Assembly: GCF_038235435.1 (NCBI RefSeq)
Contig: NZ_CP151275.1
Coordinates: 2,356,001 to 2,420,000, forward strand
Direction: 5' to 3'
DNA: 64,000 bases
Source of the DNA: Niveibacterium sp. SC-1
Lineage (GTDB): Bacteria > Pseudomonadota > Gammaproteobacteria > Burkholderiales > Rhodocyclaceae
Shown piece by piece: positions 27,613 through 35,212 of this stretch. Below the pieces are notes generated by a model, which was given only the letters and a program-made list of their open reading frames with translations, searched no databases and was not told the DNA's origin. The first letter of the stretch is position 1. Every line of letters begins with the position of its first letter. Made by a program: the position numbers and the translations under genes.

Positions 27613-27831
27613 ATGAAAGCCACAGTTCTCGCGCTCGTTGCTGTCCTGAGTCTGGCACTGAGTGCCTGCGGTGGTTCGCAGTACATCATGAGCACCACGA
27701 CCGGGAACCTCCTGATCTCCCAGGGGCGGCCCTCGCTGGATGAAGAGAAGGGCGTCTACATGTACAAGGACGCGGAAGGCAAGAAGGCGACGGTGAACAA
27801 GGCCGATATCGTCCAGATCCTCGAACGCTGA
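27613..27831 (+). CDS. YgdI/YgdR-like small lipoprotein (DUF903)
   Basis: 72 residues. The signal peptide ends in a lipobox (LALSAC, Cys19). The mature part has the short SH3-like fold of YgdI/YgdR: YIMSTTTGNLLISQGRPSLD, GVYMYKDAEGKKATVNKADI. These are small outer-membrane or inner-membrane lipoproteins of unknown function, often stress-induced. AGAGGAG precedes the ATG at about eight bases. A strong intrinsic terminator directly follows, so this gene ends the decarboxylase/antiporter transcript. Confidence 0.88.
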   Translation: MKATVLALVAVLSLALSACGGSQYIMSTTTGNLLISQGRPSLDEEKGVYMYKDAEGKKATVNKADIVQILER

Positions 27832-27850
27832 TCTTCGCCGGGCAAATCCG

Positions 27851-27890
27851 AAGGCCCGCCGCCGCCGATTCGGGCGGGGCGGGCCTTTTC
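27851..27890 (+). terminator. Rho-independent terminator
   Basis: AAGGCCCGCC (27851-27860) pairs perfectly with GGCGGGCCTT (27878-27887) around a 17-base loop, and TTTT follows directly. It lies 20 bases after the YgdR-like stop codon. Confidence 0.88.
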
Positions 27891-28071
27891 ATTGCGACCG
27901 TATGTGTCTTCTGTCAAACCGTTGTTCGACAACCACAGCCGCTTATTTTTCAGCTTGTGCTTGATCAAACCTGTATGCATGCGTTTACATTCCACCTTCA
28001 ACGTGTAACGTTTTTTTGCAATTGCGGGGGCGCCCCTCCCGACCCGCCTGCTGGTTCTCCAAGAGGTGTTG

Positions 28072-28941
28072 ATGCGAGACACGCCGCCCGTGCAGATGCT
28101 GGACGAGCACGCCATGACCGCGCTTGCAAGCTGGCCGAGTCTGGGCTTGCTGGCCTTGAGCGTAGGCATGTTCCTGCTGGCCCTGTTGCTGTGGCGGCGT
28201 CACAGGCAAGCCGAGGCGATGGTCACCAAGGTCAGGGCAGAGCTCGCGCATGCGAGCCGCCTCATCACGGTGGGCGAACTGACCGGTTCGATCGCGCATG
28301 AAATCAACCAGCCGCTCGGCGCGATCCTGAGCAATGTCGAGGCGGCCGAGATCCTCCTGAGCCGGCCGGTGCCGGCGGTGGACGAGGTCCGCGAGATCCT
28401 CGCCGACATCCGCAACGACGACCTGCGCGCCAGCAAGGTGGTCAAGCAGATCCGTGCCCTGCTTGCGAAGGCGGAGCTCGAACTCACGCCCTTGCTCCTG
28501 AACGATGTCGTCAAGGAAGCCATGGTCCTGGGGCAGGCTTTCATGCGGCGCGAACGGATCCGCGCCAGCCAGTTCCTGGAACCGGACCTGCCGCCCGTGC
28601 TGGGCGACTCGACCCAGCTCCAGCAAGTGCTGCTCAATCTGCTGCTCAACGCAGCCGAAGCCATGTACAACACCCCGCCCGCCCTGCGCACCATCGAGCT
28701 GCGCACCGAATGGCGCGACGGCGAGATCCTCTGCGCGGTGCTCGATAGCGGCCCTGGCTTCGCCGGGCAGGCACTGGCGCGTGCGTTCGATTCCTTCTTC
28801 ACCACCAAGCCCGACGGCGTCGGGCTTGGCCTCTCCATCGTCCAGGGCATCGTAGAGCGCCACGGGGGGCGCATACGGATCAGCAACCGGGTGGAGGGGG
28901 GCGCATGCGTGCAGATCTTCCTGCCCGCATTGACCGAGTGA
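28072..28941 (+). CDS. Sensor histidine kinase with one membrane helix
   Basis: 289 residues. A single membrane helix (about 20-42, LGLLALSVGMFLLALLLW) is followed directly by the dimerisation helix with His76 in SIAHEINQPLGA, of the NtrB/FixL/DctB-like 'HEINQP' class. The ATP-binding domain has the N-box (LLNLLLNAAEAM), DSGPGF and GLGLSIVQGIVE. There is no PAS, HAMP or sizeable periplasmic loop, so the signal must be sensed in the membrane or through a partner. ATG 28072 is preferred over the GTG six bases earlier because AAGAGG lies just upstream. A FixJ-like regulator follows after 76 bases and a stand-alone receiver after it. Confidence 0.92.
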   Translation: MRDTPPVQMLDEHAMTALASWPSLGLLALSVGMFLLALLLWRRHRQAEAMVTKVRAELAHASRLITVGELTGSIAHEINQPLGAILSNVEAAEILLSRPVPAVDEVREILADIRNDDLRASKVVKQIRALLAKAELELTPLLLNDVVKEAMVLGQAFMRRERIRASQFLEPDLPPVLGDSTQLQQVLLNLLLNAAEAMYNTPPALRTIELRTEWRDGEILCAVLDSGPGFAGQALARAFDSFFTTKPDGVGLGLSIVQGIVERHGGRIRISNRVEGGACVQIFLPALTE

Positions 28942-29017
28942 AGAGGCGCATCGCAGGCGCAGGAAGGACCGACGCGCCCTGAACGGGTTCGGCGTACATG
29001 TGGCGGAGAGCATTCGA

Positions 29018-29638
29018 ATGAACAACACGGTAGCTGTGATCTGCGTTGTCGAGGACGACGCTTCGCTGCGCCAGGCCCTGAGCCGCGTGCTCAAGGCCGG
29101 CGGCTTCGAAGTGCGCGCCTACGGGTCGGTGGGCGAGGTCCTGCTGGATCCGCCCGCGGCGGGCTGCCGCGGCTGCATGCTGCTGGACCTGTGCCTGCCT
29201 GATGCGAGTGGTCTCGATCTCCAGCATGCGATGGCCCGTTGGGAAAACCCACCCCCGGTGGTTGTGCTCAGTGGCACCGCCGATGTGGCCGACGGCGTGC
29301 GGGCGATGAAGCGCGGCGCGGTCGATTTCCTCTGCAAGCCGGTGGCCAACGCGGACCTGTTCTGTGCCGTAGAGCACGCGATAGAGCTGAGCACGCACAA
29401 GCAAGAGCTGCGCGCCCGTCGCCTGCGCTTCCTCGCCTGCTACGAAAAGCTCAGCGAGCGCGAACGGCAGGTGCTAGATCTGGTGGTGGCCGGCCACACC
29501 AATCGCGAGATCGGAGAGCGTCTTGGCATCGCCGAACGCACGGTCAAGCTGCATCGCGCCCACATCATGGAAAAGACCGGCGCGCAGTCCTTGCCAGACC
29601 TCGTCCGCCTGAGCGATCTGCTCCGCGACGCCGCCTGA
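29018..29638 (+). CDS. FixJ/NarL-type response regulator with LuxR helix-turn-helix
   Basis: 206 residues. The receiver has acidic residues EDD near position 12-14, phospho-acceptor Asp57 (MLLDLCLPDASG), Ser/Thr in LSGTAD and Lys107 (FLCKPV). The C-terminal ~65 residues form a LuxR-type helix-turn-helix (LSERERQVLDLVVAGHTNRE, ERLGIAERTVKLHRA). GGAGAG precedes the ATG; a GTG upstream is less likely. It is the natural partner of the kinase encoded just before it. Because NarL/FixJ proteins bind repeated half-sites as dimers, it is the best local candidate to bind the 22-bp-spaced element found four times in this region. Confidence 0.93.
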   Translation: MNNTVAVICVVEDDASLRQALSRVLKAGGFEVRAYGSVGEVLLDPPAAGCRGCMLLDLCLPDASGLDLQHAMARWENPPPVVVLSGTADVADGVRAMKRGAVDFLCKPVANADLFCAVEHAIELSTHKQELRARRLRFLACYEKLSERERQVLDLVVAGHTNREIGERLGIAERTVKLHRAHIMEKTGAQSLPDLVRLSDLLRDAA

Positions 29639-29669
29639 GCGGCCGCGACGCCTGCTCCTGTATCCCGGC

Positions 29670-29712
29670 CTGCACCTTAGGGCAGTCCGGCTTGCACCTT
29701 AGGACGATGCGC
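29670..29712 (+). promoter_or_regulatory. Bipartite element, copy B (upstream of stand-alone receiver gene)
   Basis: First half-site CTGCACCTTAGGGCA at 29670-29684; second half-site starts TTGCACCTTAGGACGATGCG at 29692. The offset is again 22 bases. It lies only 41 bases before the receiver's ATG, so the promoter must be immediately downstream, consistent with an activator site at or next to the -35 region. Confidence 0.75.
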
Positions 29713-29753
29713 GCGCGAGGCTAGCCCTGCATCCTCCCGGCATCGGGTCAGGG

Positions 29754-30161
29754 ATGCGGAGGGCCGGCGTGGTTCCCAGGGTCGTGATCCTCGAAGACGA
29801 CGCCAGTCTGCGTCTCGCGCTGCAGCGTCTGTGCGAGGCCTCGGGCTTGACCACCGCCGCCGTCGAAAGCGCGGAAGCGCTGCTTCCCGTACCTGAACTG
29901 CGCGAGGGCGATTGCTACGTCCTCGATCTCCATTTGCCGGGCGTATCCGGCCTGGAGGTCGCCAGGGCGCTGCGCACGCAACGTCCGCGCGTCCCCATCC
30001 TGCTGATCAGTGCCTACGACGACGCATTGAGCCGACAGGGCTGCAGCGAAGTGGGGGCCGACGCCTGGATGAGCAAACCCTTCGCCGGCGCGGATCTCAT
30101 CGACTGGGTGAGAACCGCCTTGCAACTGCCTCCCGAAGCGCCACGGGCATCCGCCGCCTGA
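29754..30161 (+). CDS. Stand-alone response regulator receiver protein
   Basis: 135 residues, a receiver domain only. Key residues are EDD at 14-16, phospho-acceptor Asp58 (YVLDLHLPGVSG), Ser86 in LISAYDD and Lys108 (MSKPF). No output domain follows; the last 15 residues are Pro/Ala-rich. Such proteins act as phosphate sinks, relay intermediates or allosteric partners. It sits directly downstream of a copy of the bipartite element, so it could provide feedback on the kinase encoded 0.9 kb upstream. The HAD phosphatase gene follows after 22 bases. Confidence 0.88.
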   Translation: MRRAGVVPRVVILEDDASLRLALQRLCEASGLTTAAVESAEALLPVPELREGDCYVLDLHLPGVSGLEVARALRTQRPRVPILLISAYDDALSRQGCSEVGADAWMSKPFAGADLIDWVRTALQLPPEAPRASAA

Positions 30162-30183
30162 GTACGACAGATCAGGAGACCCC

Positions 30184-31191
30184 ATGAATCGATACCGCCA
30201 GTCTGCCGATTTCCTCCGTCTGGTCCTGCTTGCAGGAGTGCTGCTCGCCAGCGCCGCGATCCGCGCACAAGACGCCTTGCCTTCCTGGAACGACGGACCC
30301 GCCAAGGCGGAGATCCTCAAGTTCGTCGACGAAGTGACCGCGGAGGGGACGTCATCTTTCGTGGCGCCGTCCGAACGCATCGCGGTCTTCGACAACGACG
30401 GCACCTTGTGGGCTGAACAGCCGATGTATTTCCAGCTGGCGTTTGCGCTGGACCGGGTGCGGGCCATGGCCAAGGACCATCCGGAATGGAAGGGCAAGCA
30501 ACCCTTCGACGCGGCGATCAAGGGCGACATGAAAGCCCTGGCGGCCAGCGGCGAGAAAGGTATTGCCGCGCTCGTGGCAGCCTCCCATGCGGGCATGAGC
30601 ACGGACGACTTCGCCCGCACGGTCACGGACTGGTTTGCCACGGCCCGCCATCCGAAAACCAGGCAGCCGTACTCGAGCATGGTGTACCAGCCGATGCTGG
30701 AGCTGCTGGGCTACCTGCGCTCCAAAGGCTTCAAGACTTTCATCGTCTCCGGCGGCGGCGTGGAGTTCATGCGCGCCTTCGCAGAGAAAACCTATGGCAT
30801 CCCGCCCGAGCAGGTTGTCGGGAGCTCAGGCGTGCTCAAGTGGGAGATGCGCGGCAACGCGCCGGTGCTGGTGAAGCAGCCGAAGATCGAGTTCATCGAC
30901 GACGGTCCCGGCAAGCCGGTGGGCATCCAGCGCTTCATCGGCCGCCGCCCCGTCTTTGCCTTCGGCAACTCCGACGGCGACCAGCAAATGCTCGAGTGGA
31001 CCGCCGCCGCGGGCGGTGGCCCGCGCTTCATGGGCCTCGTTCATCACACCGACGCAAAACGCGAGTGGGCGTACGACCGGAAATCCTCGATCGGCAAGCT
31101 CGACAAGGCGCTTGACGAGGCGCTCGCACGCAAATGGACGGTGGTCGACATGAGCACCGACTGGAACCGCGTCTTCCCTTTTGACCCCTAG
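30184..31191 (+). CDS. Periplasmic HAD-superfamily phosphatase
   Basis: 335 residues. A signal peptide (LVLLAGVLLASAAIRAQ) is followed by a HAD-type hydrolase. Motif I is FDNDGTLW, with the nucleophile and second aspartate around residue 70; motif II is FIVSGGG; motif III Lys is in the KQPKIEF region; motif IV is FGNSDGD. It resembles phosphoserine-phosphatase-like HAD enzymes but is exported, which is unusual for cytoplasmic phosphoserine chemistry. A phosphomonoester substrate in the periplasm is likely; identity unknown. AGGAG precedes the ATG. Two sulfatase genes follow in the same direction. Confidence 0.88.
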   Translation: MNRYRQSADFLRLVLLAGVLLASAAIRAQDALPSWNDGPAKAEILKFVDEVTAEGTSSFVAPSERIAVFDNDGTLWAEQPMYFQLAFALDRVRAMAKDHPEWKGKQPFDAAIKGDMKALAASGEKGIAALVAASHAGMSTDDFARTVTDWFATARHPKTRQPYSSMVYQPMLELLGYLRSKGFKTFIVSGGGVEFMRAFAEKTYGIPPEQVVGSSGVLKWEMRGNAPVLVKQPKIEFIDDGPGKPVGIQRFIGRRPVFAFGNSDGDQQMLEWTAAAGGGPRFMGLVHHTDAKREWAYDRKSSIGKLDKALDEALARKWTVVDMSTDWNRVFPFDP

Positions 31192-31264
31192 CCAGGGTTC
31201 CGGACGAAGCGGTAGTGGCGGAGAACGCCGCGCCGGCGGCATCAAGGACCAACAGGAGAGCAAG

Positions 31265-32899
31265 ATGCCAGAGATGAGCTCATGGCGAAGGTTGCTGACT
31301 GCCTCGGCGCTGGCCGCGGCAGCCTGCCTCGCTGCAGCACCGCCTGCCTATGCGCAGGCCAAGAAGCCGAACATTCTCGTGATCTTCGGCGACGACGTCG
31401 GCCAGTCGAACATCAGCGCCTACACGCATGGCCTGGTGGGCTACAAAACACCGAACATCGACCGCATCGCCAAGGAAGGCATGATGTTCACGGACTACTA
31501 CGCCGAGAACAGCTGCACGGCCGGGCGCTCGACGTTCATAACGGGTCAGACCGTGTTCCGCACGGGACTCTCCAAGGTCGGGCTGCCGGGCGCGCCGGTG
31601 GGGCTGCAGGATCGCGACGTGACCATCGCGCAGGCGCTCAAGCCACTGGGCTATGCCACGGCCCAGTTCGGCAAGAACCACCTGGGCGACCAGGATCGCT
31701 TCCTGCCGACCAAGCACGGCTTCGATGAGTTCTTCGGCAACCTCTACCACCTCAACGCGGAGGAGGAGCCAGAGCGTCCTTACTGGCCCAAGAACGACCC
31801 CGGCTTCCTCAAGTTCTACAACCCGCGCGGGGTGCTCCACGCGACCTCCGACGGTAAGGTCGAGGACACCGGCCCGCTCAACCGCAAACGCATGGAGACG
31901 ATTGACGACGAAACCACCGGCGCGGCGATCGAGTACATCAAGAAGCAGGGACAACAGGACAAGCCCTTCTTCGTATGGATGAATTTCACCCGCATGCATG
32001 TGTTCACGCACGTGCGACCCGAATACCGAGGCAAGGCAGGGCTGGGCGATGGCCACGAATACGCCGACGGTATGTGGGAAATGGATCAGAACGTCGGCAA
32101 GTTGCTCAAGACGCTGGACGACGCGAAGCTGACAGAGAACACCATCGTCCTTTTCACGACGGACAACGGCCCCAACTTCTTCAGCTGGCCGGATGCCGCA
32201 AATACCCCGTTCCGCAGCGAGAAGGACTCGAACTGGGAAGGCGCCTTCCGGGTGCCGGCAATGGTCCGCTGGCCCGGGAAAATCAAGCCGGGCGAGGTCA
32301 GCAACGCCTTGTTCTCGGGCTTGGACTGGTTCCCGACCCTGGTGGCCGCAGCCGGGGATGCGGGCATCAAGGACAAACTGTTGAAAGGCACCAGCCTGGG
32401 TGGCAAGTCGGCAAAGGTGCATCTCGATGGCTACAACCAGCTCGAACTGCTGACGGGCAAGACCGAGAAGAGCGCGCGCACCGAGTTCTATTACTTCGAC
32501 GACGACGCCGACCTCGTCGCGATGCGCTATGACGTTCTGCAACCCGGGGCGACGACACCCACGGCCTGGAAGATCGTCTTCTGCGAGCAACGATCGCCGG
32601 GGGGCCTGCAGATCTGGAAGGAGCCCTTCACCTGCCTGCGCGCGCCCAACATGTACAACCTGCGCATGGACCCGTACGAACGTGCCTCGATCGGACCCAC
32701 GAGCGGCTATCAGGCGATGATGACCGACAACGTGTACATCCCGATCGACGCACAGCGACGTGCGGCGGCCTTCCTCCAGACTTTTGTCGACTACCCGCCG
32801 AGCCAGATTCCGGCGAGCTTCACGATCGACCAGATCGAGGAAAACGTGAAGCGGCAGGTGGGAGGGAAAGTGGAGCAGCAGGGCAAGGGAGGCAAGTAG
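31265..32899 (+). CDS. Exported cysteine-type arylsulfatase, first paralogue
   Basis: 544 residues. A signal peptide with an RR pair (SSWRRLLTASALAAAACLAA) ends at AYAQ. The sulfatase core follows: metal-binding Asp43-Asp44 (FGDDVGQ), the modification motif Cys84-Thr-Ala-Gly-Arg (C-x-A-x-R), GKNHLGD with Lys and His, MHVFTH, and TTDNGPN. All usual catalytic positions are present, so it should hydrolyse a sulfate ester once Cys84 is converted to formylglycine. The modifying enzyme is encoded 8 kb downstream. The ATG is set by CAGGAG; the frame is open further upstream. The substrate is unknown; the long insert near 32530-32580 is absent from the second paralogue. Confidence 0.93.
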   Translation: MPEMSSWRRLLTASALAAAACLAAAPPAYAQAKKPNILVIFGDDVGQSNISAYTHGLVGYKTPNIDRIAKEGMMFTDYYAENSCTAGRSTFITGQTVFRTGLSKVGLPGAPVGLQDRDVTIAQALKPLGYATAQFGKNHLGDQDRFLPTKHGFDEFFGNLYHLNAEEEPERPYWPKNDPGFLKFYNPRGVLHATSDGKVEDTGPLNRKRMETIDDETTGAAIEYIKKQGQQDKPFFVWMNFTRMHVFTHVRPEYRGKAGLGDGHEYADGMWEMDQNVGKLLKTLDDAKLTENTIVLFTTDNGPNFFSWPDAANTPFRSEKDSNWEGAFRVPAMVRWPGKIKPGEVSNALFSGLDWFPTLVAAAGDAGIKDKLLKGTSLGGKSAKVHLDGYNQLELLTGKTEKSARTEFYYFDDDADLVAMRYDVLQPGATTPTAWKIVFCEQRSPGGLQIWKEPFTCLRAPNMYNLRMDPYERASIGPTSGYQAMMTDNVYIPIDAQRRAAAFLQTFVDYPPSQIPASFTIDQIEENVKRQVGGKVEQQGKGGK

Positions 32900-33434
32900 T
32901 TGCAGCTCTGCGTCCAGGGGCAACGCCTGGATCTGGACATCGCGGGGGCATTCGTGCTCCCCGTGTTGCGTTCGGATTGGGCTGGGCGCGTGCTCTGGTG
33001 GCAGGGCTTCCGCAGCATGCCACCCGGTCGCACTTCGCTTACCCACATGCACCTTCGGGCAATCCGCTTTGCACCTTAGGACGATGCGCGTTTCCTGCCA
33101 GACCGGCAATCTCGCGTCACCGGGTCGACGCAGGTGGAAGCGACATATGAGTTCCGGAGAGCGGGTCCATACCAAGTGCGATGCTGGCCATGTGGACCTT
33201 GATGGCCGTTTGCGGGGCTCGTGCCACGGCATTGGCTGGTGCCAGCCGAATTGCCGGTACTCCAGTCGCTTTTGCCAACCCGAAGCTTTTGTCCGATCGA
33301 CCTTCGCGGGTTGGTCCGGCGCTTGCGCTGCGCGCCTTCCCCTGATCGATGGACACGCTCCGGCGGAGGGACTCAGCGGTTATTGACCACGGCTGTGCCG
33401 CTGTGGCGGCGCAGACCCCCGACAGGAGAGCAAG
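32900..33434. other. Gene-free 535-base region between the two sulfatase genes
   Basis: No gene is supported. Frames across the region are short and lack ribosome sites. It contains copy C of the bipartite element (33047-33089), pointing at the second sulfatase 346 bases away, and the ribosome site CAGGAG used by that gene, in a leader (GACAGGAGAGCAAG) nearly identical to that of the first sulfatase. The stretch reads as a second promoter region, so the second sulfatase is independently controlled. Confidence 0.55.
33047..33089 (+). promoter_or_regulatory. Bipartite element, copy C (upstream of second sulfatase)
   Basis: First half-site ATGCACCTTCGGGCA at 33047-33061; second half-site starts TTGCACCTTAGGACGATGCG at 33069. 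The offset is 22 bases, as in the other copies. The next start codon on the strand is at 33435. Confidence 0.75.
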
Positions 33435-35033
33435 ATGCTGGAAATGACCTCATTGCGACGCTTGGCAACAGCTACGGCCTTGGCCGCGGTGGCCTGCCTC
33501 GCGGCAGCGCAGCCTGCGTTCGCGCAGAGCAAGAAGCCGAACATCCTCGTCATCTTCGGTGACGATGTCGGACAGACCAACCTCAGCATTTACGGACAGG
33601 GCGTGGTGGGCTACGAGACGCCGAACATCGACCGGATTGCGAAGGAAGGGATGATGTTCACGGACTACTACGCCGAGAACAGCTGCACCGCGGGACGATC
33701 GACCTTCATTACCGGCCAGACCGCCAAACGTACGGGCCTCTCCAAGGTGGGCCTGCCCGGAGCCCCGGTGGGGTTGCAGGCGCGTGACATCACGATTGCC
33801 GAGGCGCTCAAGGCGCAGGGCTATGCCACGGGGCAATTCGGCAAAAACCACCTCGGGGACCGCGACGAGTATCTGCCCACCAAGCACGGTTTCGACGAAT
33901 TCTTCGGCAATCTGTACCACCTGAACGCCGAGGAAGAGCCGGAACGTCCCTACTGGCCGAAGGACAAGAACGATCCCTTCGTCAAGAATTTCTCTCCTCG
34001 CGGCGTCCTGCACGCAACCGCCGACGGAAAGATCGAAGACACCGGGCCGCTGAATGCCAAGCGCATGGAGACGATCGACGACGAGACGACCGCGGCAGCC
34101 ATCGACTACATGAAGAAGCAGGTGCAGAACGGCAAACCCTTCTTCACCTGGATGAACTTCACGCGCATGCACCTGTTCACTCACGTGCGCCAGTCGATGC
34201 GCGACCAGGCCGGGATGCCAGGCAACGAGTACGCCGACGGCATGATCGAGATGGACAAGAATGTCGGCAAGCTGCTCAAGGCGGTGGATGACCTGAAGAT
34301 TGCCGACGACACCATCGTGATCTTCACCACCGACAACGGGCCCAACCAGTTCAGCTGGCCGGATGCGGCGACCACGCCGTTCCGCAGCGAGAAAGACACC
34401 AACTGGGAAGGCGCCTTCCGCGTACCGGCGATGGTGCGCTGGCCCGGCAAGATCAAACCGGGCCAGGTCTCCCGCGAGATGTTTGCGGGCCTCGACTGGT
34501 TCCCGACGTTGCTGGCTGCCGCGGGCGACACCACAGTCAAGGAGCGCCTGCTCAAGGGTGCCACGATCGCTGGCAAGAGCGGCAAGATCCACCTGGATGG
34601 TTACAACCAGCTCGATCTGCTGACCGGCAAGACCAAAAAGGGCGCACGTGAAGAGTTCTTCTACTTCAACGACGATGCCGATCTGGTGGCCATGCGCTTT
34701 GGTGACTGGAAGGCGGTGTTCTGCGAGCAGCGAGCCCCGGGTGGGATGCAGGTCTGGGCCAACCCCTTCACCTGCCTGCGATTGCCCAAGCTCTACAACC
34801 TGCGCATGGATCCGTACGAACGGGCTGATGTGGTGTCCGACCAGTACTACGACTTCCAGACCAAGAACGTCTACCTGACGATCATGGCGCAGACCAAAGC
34901 CGTGGATTTCCTCAAGACCTTCGTCGAGTACCCGCCCAGCCAGTTGCCGGCTGAATTCGGGATCAACGCGGTGCAGGAGCAGATCAACGGGCAGATCGAA
35001 GAGAAGCTCAAGAAGGCTCCGGCCAAGAAGTAG
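33435..35033 (+). CDS. Exported cysteine-type arylsulfatase, second paralogue
   Basis: 532 residues, paralogous to the preceding sulfatase along its whole length. Signal peptide TSLRRLATATALAAVACLAA ends at AFAQ. Metal ligands Asp43-Asp44 (FGDDVGQ), Cys84-Thr-Ala-Gly-Arg, GKNHLGD, MHLFTH and TTDNGPN are all present, so it should also be active after cysteine-to-formylglycine conversion. It differs by having RFGDWKA where the first has an inserted loop, and by its Lys-rich C-terminus (KLKKAPAKK). The duplicate pair may act on different sulfated substrates or as alternating expression forms. It has its own upstream copy of the bipartite element. Confidence 0.93.
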   Translation: MLEMTSLRRLATATALAAVACLAAAQPAFAQSKKPNILVIFGDDVGQTNLSIYGQGVVGYETPNIDRIAKEGMMFTDYYAENSCTAGRSTFITGQTAKRTGLSKVGLPGAPVGLQARDITIAEALKAQGYATGQFGKNHLGDRDEYLPTKHGFDEFFGNLYHLNAEEEPERPYWPKDKNDPFVKNFSPRGVLHATADGKIEDTGPLNAKRMETIDDETTAAAIDYMKKQVQNGKPFFTWMNFTRMHLFTHVRQSMRDQAGMPGNEYADGMIEMDKNVGKLLKAVDDLKIADDTIVIFTTDNGPNQFSWPDAATTPFRSEKDTNWEGAFRVPAMVRWPGKIKPGQVSREMFAGLDWFPTLLAAAGDTTVKERLLKGATIAGKSGKIHLDGYNQLDLLTGKTKKGAREEFFYFNDDADLVAMRFGDWKAVFCEQRAPGGMQVWANPFTCLRLPKLYNLRMDPYERADVVSDQYYDFQTKNVYLTIMAQTKAVDFLKTFVEYPPSQLPAEFGINAVQEQINGQIEEKLKKAPAKK

Positions 35034-35043
35034 CTCGTCAGTA

Positions 35044-35081
35044 GCGACGACCTGTGGCGCCACGGCGCGACGGGTCGTCGC
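35044..35081. promoter_or_regulatory. Strong hairpin after the second sulfatase gene
   Basis: GCGACGACC (35044-35052) pairs with GGTCGTCGC (35073-35081); the 20-base loop holds a small inner palindrome (TGGCGCCA). There is no T-tract, so it is not a classical terminator. It may protect the sulfatase mRNA end or attenuate read-through into the next gene. Confidence 0.4.
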
Positions 35082-35212
35082 ATGCGCGAAGACTGAAAGG
35101 GCGAACCGGAAATGCGATCACGGCTCGCCCGACGCAGGATCTGAATCGCCGGGGCGACTCCGGAGGAGAATTGGACACATCTGCTCACGCGCTGCCATCA
35201 GGAGCCTCCCGC

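Noticed and set aside
31280..35063. Long minus-strand frames opposite both sulfatases
   Set aside because: Both plus-strand genes carry intact catalytic motifs and signal peptides; the reverse frames arise from codon bias.
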